Shown here: in pieces, positions 7,379 through 9,529 of the stretch
How positions within the stretch are numbered: position 1 is the stretch's first letter
Layout: each line of letters starts with the position of its first letter
Source of the DNA: an uncultured Clostridia bacterium
Lineage (GTDB): Bacteria > Bacillota > Clostridia > Peptostreptococcales > Anaerovoracaceae
Direction: 5' to 3'
Length of the DNA stretch: 9,529 nt
NCBI GenBank assembly: GCA_934277655.1
Contig: CAKQVC010000055.1
Coordinates: forward strand, 1 to 9,529
Translations under genes and position numbers: made by a program
Notes under the pieces: model-generated
Seen by the model: the letters and a program-made list of their open reading frames with translations, nothing else
The model's database searches: none
Told to the model about the DNA's origin: nothing

Positions 7379-7873
7379 TTAAATTGCTTCATATTTTTCT
7401 AAAATAGAGTCAACATCGTCCGGAGTCACATTACCATAAACATCATCGTTTATCATGACTGCCGGTGCAAGACCACAGGCACCGATGCATCTGCAGGCAT
7501 CTAATGAAAATTTCTGATCTTCTGTACATTCGCCCACGTTGATTGCAAGCATTGCCTTGAACTTGTCAAGAACATCTTCGGAACCTTTTACATAGCATGC
7601 TGTTCCGAGGCATACATTAATTCTATATTTTCCCTTTGGCTTGGTGCTGAATCCCGTATAAAAAGATACCACTCCATATACGTCTGCCAGCGGCAGACCT
7701 AATGCTTCCGCAATATGTAACTGCACTTCAAAAGGCAGATATCCATAAATTGCCTGTGCTTCGTGCAGAATCGGAATTAACGGTCCCTGAGTATCTTTGT
7801 AACGTGCAATTGCTTCATCTAAGGCTTTTTCCATTTCTAAAGCTTCTGAATTGTCATTGCAAATCTGAGACAT
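7379..7873 (-). CDS. hydC: NAD-linked hydrogenase small subunit HydC (NuoE-like)
   Basis: Electron-transfer subunit of the HydABC complex, related to the 24-kDa (NuoE) subunit of complex I and to HndA. The 164-residue product has an N-terminal helical bundle (about 10-80, with the conserved GYLP and VYGVVSFYTGF segments). A thioredoxin-like [2Fe-2S] domain follows, with ligands C88, C93, C129 and C133 (VCLGTACY ... CRCIGACG). Length is normal for the family. It is the first gene of the hydC-hydB-hydA operon. The start is supported by AAAGGAG placed about 7 bases before ATG and by the promoter at 7964-7992. No separate histidine-kinase-like or HydD gene interrupts the cluster. Confidence 0.94.
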   Translation of the reverse strand: MSQICNDNSEALEMEKALDEAIARYKDTQGPLIPILHEAQAIYGYLPFEVQLHIAEALGLPLADVYGVVSFYTGFSTKPKGKYRINVCLGTACYVKGSEDVLDKFKAMLAINVGECTEDQKFSLDACRCIGACGLAPAVMINDDVYGNVTPDDVDSILEKYEAI

Positions 7874-7903
7874 AATATTCTCCTTTCATTTGGCCGCTTT
7901 AAT

Positions 7904-7920
7904 TTGTTAACTTTTTTCAA
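7904..7920. promoter_or_regulatory. Candidate Rex (NADH-sensing repressor) site in hyd leader
   Basis: One half, TTGTTAA at 7904-7910, matches perfectly the half-site of the clostridial Rex consensus TTGTTAA-N4-TTAACAA. The other half is degenerate (TTTTCAA, 7914-7920) and the spacing is one base short. Rex commonly controls hydrogenase genes in clostridia, so context is favourable. The site lies about 40-55 bases downstream of the predicted transcription start, in the 5' leader. Confidence 0.28.
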
Positions 7921-7963
7921 CCTTTTTGCTTTTTTGATGTTTTGTCATAATATTAATGTCTTT

Positions 7964-7992
7964 ATTTTAATACTTTTGATCTTTTTCATCAA
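7964..7992 (-). promoter_or_regulatory. Promoter of the hydC-hydB-hydA operon
   Basis: On the minus strand, -35 TTGATG (7987-7992) is 17 bases from -10 TAAAAT (7964-7969). Transcription would start near 7957, leaving a leader of about 84 bases before hydC. No other strong candidate is seen in the 268-base divergent gap. Confidence 0.65.
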
Positions 7993-8079
7993 GCAAAACG
8001 GGGAAAAAAATCTGTACAAAATTCAAGAAATGCACAACTTCCTCTTTTTTTCTCCCAATGCACATATTTTTTAAAAAAT

Positions 8080-8108
8080 TTGACGAAAAGGTGTAAATAT
8101 AGTAAACT
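8080..8108 (+). promoter_or_regulatory. Promoter of the VanY-type carboxypeptidase gene
   Basis: -35 TTGACG (8080-8085), 17-base spacer, -10 TAAACT (8103-8108), with TATAGT one helical step earlier as an alternative -10. The start codon is about 27 bases beyond the predicted transcription start. It is divergent from, and 87 bases apart from, the hyd promoter. Confidence 0.65.
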
Positions 8109-8141
8109 ATCTACAATATACTTAAGGAGGAAACATTCCAT

Positions 8142-8948
8142 ATGAGAGGGAAAAAATTGAGTCTTATTTTATGTATGCTGCTCACGACAACGCTGGTCAT
8201 CGGTCTTTGCGGCTGCAAGGAAGCTTCTGCTTCTGTAGCTTCCGGCTCTGATACTTCATCCAAAACAACCCAGCAAAGCACGAAAACTACAAAAAATACG
8301 GCAGCGAAAAAAACGACGACCAAAAAATCTGAACCATGGAAAAATGTCAACATGCGAGGCATTCCGAAAGTTCTTGATACATTAAAAAAAGATGACGGCG
8401 ATAAACTGGTCCTGGTAAACAAGCTCCATGCAGTCAGCAAAAAATATAAGCCAACCAACATGGTCACCATGGATAATTCCCTGACGACCTGGTCGAATCT
8501 GGAGCTGAAAGAGGATGCTTATAAAGCCTACAAGAAAATGTACAAAGCAGCCAAGAAAAAAGGGTTCAACCTAAAAGTCTGCTCTGCTTACCGGACATAC
8601 AGTACGCAGGAATCTCTGTACAACAATTCTATGAAAAACAGGGGTAAAAAGATCACTAACCTCCGTTCTGCTTATCCAGGCAGGAGCGAACATCACACCG
8701 GCTATGCGATCGATATTACATCCGCTTCCATGGGATGGGGTCTGACGCAGGACTTCGCAGACTATGCAGACGGCAAATGGATCAACGAACACTGTAGCGA
8801 TTATGGATTTATTCTCCGTTATCCAAAGGGCAAGACCGACATTACCGGATATGCCTATGAGCCATGGCACTTCCGCTATGTAGGCGTAAAAGCAGCCAAG
8901 GAGATTATGGAGCAGGGTATCACGCTGGAAGAATATCTTGGCAGATAA
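8142..8948 (+). CDS. VanY-family D-Ala-D-Ala carboxypeptidase, probable lipoprotein
   Basis: Zinc peptidase (M15B/PF02557) that trims the terminal D-Ala from peptidoglycan stem peptides outside the membrane. The 268-residue product begins with a lipoprotein signal (MRGKK, hydrophobic 6-22, lipobox LCGC with C25 as the modified residue). A Ser/Thr/Lys-rich linker, about 27-63, probably spans the wall. The catalytic domain (about 85-268) contains SAYRTYSTQ (148-156), the zinc motif SxHxxGxAxD at 182-191 (H184, D191) and EPWHFRY at 240-246 (E240 base, H243 ligand). All catalytic residues are present. A Cys at -2 of the lipobox is slightly unusual. The start has AAGGAGG at 8124-8130, 11 bases upstream, and a promoter at 8080. 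No vanR/S/H/A genes are nearby, so this is an ordinary cell-wall carboxypeptidase, not evidence of glycopeptide resistance. Confidence 0.92.
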   Translation: MRGKKLSLILCMLLTTTLVIGLCGCKEASASVASGSDTSSKTTQQSTKTTKNTAAKKTTTKKSEPWKNVNMRGIPKVLDTLKKDDGDKLVLVNKLHAVSKKYKPTNMVTMDNSLTTWSNLELKEDAYKAYKKMYKAAKKKGFNLKVCSAYRTYSTQESLYNNSMKNRGKKITNLRSAYPGRSEHHTGYAIDITSASMGWGLTQDFADYADGKWINEHCSDYGFILRYPKGKTDITGYAYEPWHFRYVGVKAAKEIMEQGITLEEYLGR

Positions 8949-8949
8949 T

Positions 8950-9035
8950 CCTCTTCGGCAGTATTGGGGAACACTGAGGTATTTTCGATACATGGCTACC
9001 GCAATCCCACTGGCTTTAGACAATGGGTAGTTCAC
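8950..9035 (+). mobile_element. Possible remnant of an IS200/IS605-type right end
   Basis: The gene-free stretch after vanY contains a hairpin, CCCACTGGC (9006-9014), loop TTTA, GACAATGGG (9019-9027), with two mismatched pairs. It is followed directly by TAGTTCAC. This arrangement, a CCC...TTTA...GGG hairpin close to a TTCAC-like end, resembles the right ends of IS200/IS605 and tnpB-only elements. No transposase, tnpB or left end is in the window. The mismatches suggest decay. Assignment is from memory of the family pattern only. Confidence 0.35.
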
Positions 9036-9105
9036 TATTGAGGGTATTACTGTTCGTTTAGCAGATCCCATATTATCTGTATGAAAAATGCAAAGCAATA
9101 ATTCC

Positions 9106-9149
9106 AAAGAAAGTTTTTTGTGTAAAGTCCACAAAAAACTTTCTTTTTT
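9106..9149 (+). terminator. Strong hairpin terminator between vanY and the T-box gene
   Basis: A perfect 17-bp inverted repeat (9106-9122 with 9130-9146) surrounds a 7-base loop. Its T-rich 3' arm runs on into further Ts, ending at 9149. It is nearly symmetric and A/T-flanked, so it could act on both strands. It ends about 160 bases after the vanY stop and just before the next promoter. Confidence 0.75.
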
Positions 9150-9152
9150 ATG

Positions 9153-9181
9153 TTGACAACACCATTTTGCAGTGTTATAAT
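9153..9181 (+). promoter_or_regulatory. Consensus sigma-A promoter of the T-box leader
   Basis: TTGACA (9153-9158) and TATAAT (9176-9181) are both perfect consensus hexamers with the ideal 17-base spacer. Transcription should start near 9188. A very strong promoter fits genes whose output is set later by riboswitch termination. Confidence 0.9.
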
Positions 9182-9187
9182 GCAGAA

Positions 9188-9496
9188 AACAAACAAATAA
9201 TAACAAACCGATGATGCGGAGATAACGGCAATGATGCCTTCACAGAGAGTCCGGGCCTGCTGAGAGCCGGATAAGAAACAAGTTGTCAAATGGACCGCTG
9301 AGGGTGCAGTCAAATGTGAGCAAAAGCTTTAGGAAAACTCACAGAGTATTCTGCAACGTGTGGCATACGTCAGTTGCCGGGGATATGTCAGTATCCTGCT
9401 AAGGGCACAGATTTTTGTATCTGTGAATTCAAGGTGGCACCGCGGATAATAGAACGATTCGTCCTTGACAGAGCATTGCTTTGTCAGGGATTTTTT
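9188..9496 (+). promoter_or_regulatory. T-box riboswitch, probably tRNA-Trp responsive
   Basis: Leader RNA that senses uncharged tRNA and controls read-through. Stem I spans about 9205-9310 with the conserved AGAGAGTCCGG and GCTGAGAGCCGG distal elements (about 9244-9270). The specifier loop is AAA-TGG-A, giving specifier TGG (Trp) at 9291-9293, followed by the usual purine. It lies above a GCGG/CCGC helix. Further helices are TGTGAG/CTCACA (9315-9343), GGATA/TATCC (9381-9396) and the stem just before the T-box, CACAGAT/ATCTGTG (9406-9425). The T-box core is AAGGTGGCACCGCGG (9431-9445); its TGGC bulge would pair with a tRNA ending in G73-CCA, which fits tRNA-Trp. The regulated gene is outside the window; trpS, a trp operon or a Trp transporter are likely. 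Reading GAC (Asp, also G73) is the main alternative. The T-box call is near certain; the amino acid less so. Confidence 0.93.
9462..9496 (+). terminator. Regulated intrinsic terminator of the T-box leader
   Basis: TCCTTGACAGAGC (9462-9474) pairs with GCTTTGTCAGGGA (9478-9490) around loop ATT, with two G-U pairs, followed by six Ts. The 5' arm CCTT can instead pair with AAGG at the start of the T-box core, giving the competing antiterminator. Confidence 0.9.
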
Positions 9497-9529
9497 ATTA
9501 TATGCAAAGGTCTTTTTCCCTCTGATGCC

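Noticed and set aside
8142..8948. Glycopeptide resistance locus suggested by a VanY-like protein
   Set aside because: No vanH/A/X, vanR/S or related genes are adjacent; VanY-family carboxypeptidases are common housekeeping enzymes.
8571..9206. Minus-strand frame of 211 codons across the vanY 3' half and the following gap
   Set aside because: It is antisense to the VanY catalytic motifs and crosses the terminator hairpin and the T-box promoter; no protein family features.
9292..9297. Reading the T-box specifier as GAC (Asp) or ACC (Thr)
   Set aside because: The AAA-NNN-A specifier-loop context puts TGG in register. Thr is also disfavoured by the C in the TGGN bulge, which calls for a G73 tRNA. 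Asp cannot be fully excluded.
1..9529. CRISPR array, tRNA/rRNA gene, prophage or defence island
   Set aside because: No regularly spaced repeats, tRNA cloverleaf, integrase, phage structural gene or known defence domain could be seen on either strand.

Overview
The window looks like part of a low-to-moderate GC Clostridia chromosome, most likely Lachnospiraceae. The basis is the strong AGGAGG-type ribosome binding sites, sigma-A-type promoters, a NADH-linked [FeFe] hydrogenase operon, a T-box leader, and a clostridial glutaminyl-tRNA synthetase. The family is an inference from gene content and style; no database search was possible.

Layout: (1) 1-635, minus strand, a prepilin peptidase cut by the left edge, with its own promoter near 699-727. 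(2) 934-2562, minus, glnS, followed by a hairpin terminator at 805-857 and preceded by a promoter whose spacer contains a perfect 12-bp palindrome. (3) 2631-3425, minus, an unrecognised five-helix membrane protein with two cysteine clusters, preceded by a stem-loop and a possible small leader ORF. (4) 3687-7873, minus, a compact three-gene operon hydC-hydB-hydA for a soluble NAD-linked, probably electron-bifurcating [FeFe] hydrogenase. It has a good promoter at 7964-7992 and a candidate half-conserved Rex site in its leader. (5) 8142-8948, plus, a divergently transcribed VanY-type D,D-carboxypeptidase lipoprotein. (6) 8949-9105, a gene-free stretch with a decayed hairpin resembling the right end of an IS200/IS605-type element, then a strong hairpin terminator. 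(7) 9153-9496, a consensus promoter driving a complete T-box riboswitch. Its specifier reads UGG (Trp) and its UGGN bulge carries C, which fits a G73 discriminator. The regulated gene lies beyond the right edge.

HydC, HydB and HydA together form an electron chain: NADH is oxidised at the FMN of HydB, electrons pass through the 2Fe-2S and 4Fe-4S clusters of HydB/HydC and the N-terminal clusters of HydA, and H2 is made at the H-cluster. In fermenting clostridia this family usually couples NADH and reduced ferredoxin oxidation to H2 release. The other genes appear to be independent housekeeping or envelope functions. No CRISPR array, phage or clear defence system was seen. The most unusual points are the HydA active-site loop (TSCSPGW), the longer spacing in the HydA His/Cys cluster site, the unknown Cys-rich membrane protein with its structured leader, and the element remnant next to the T-box.
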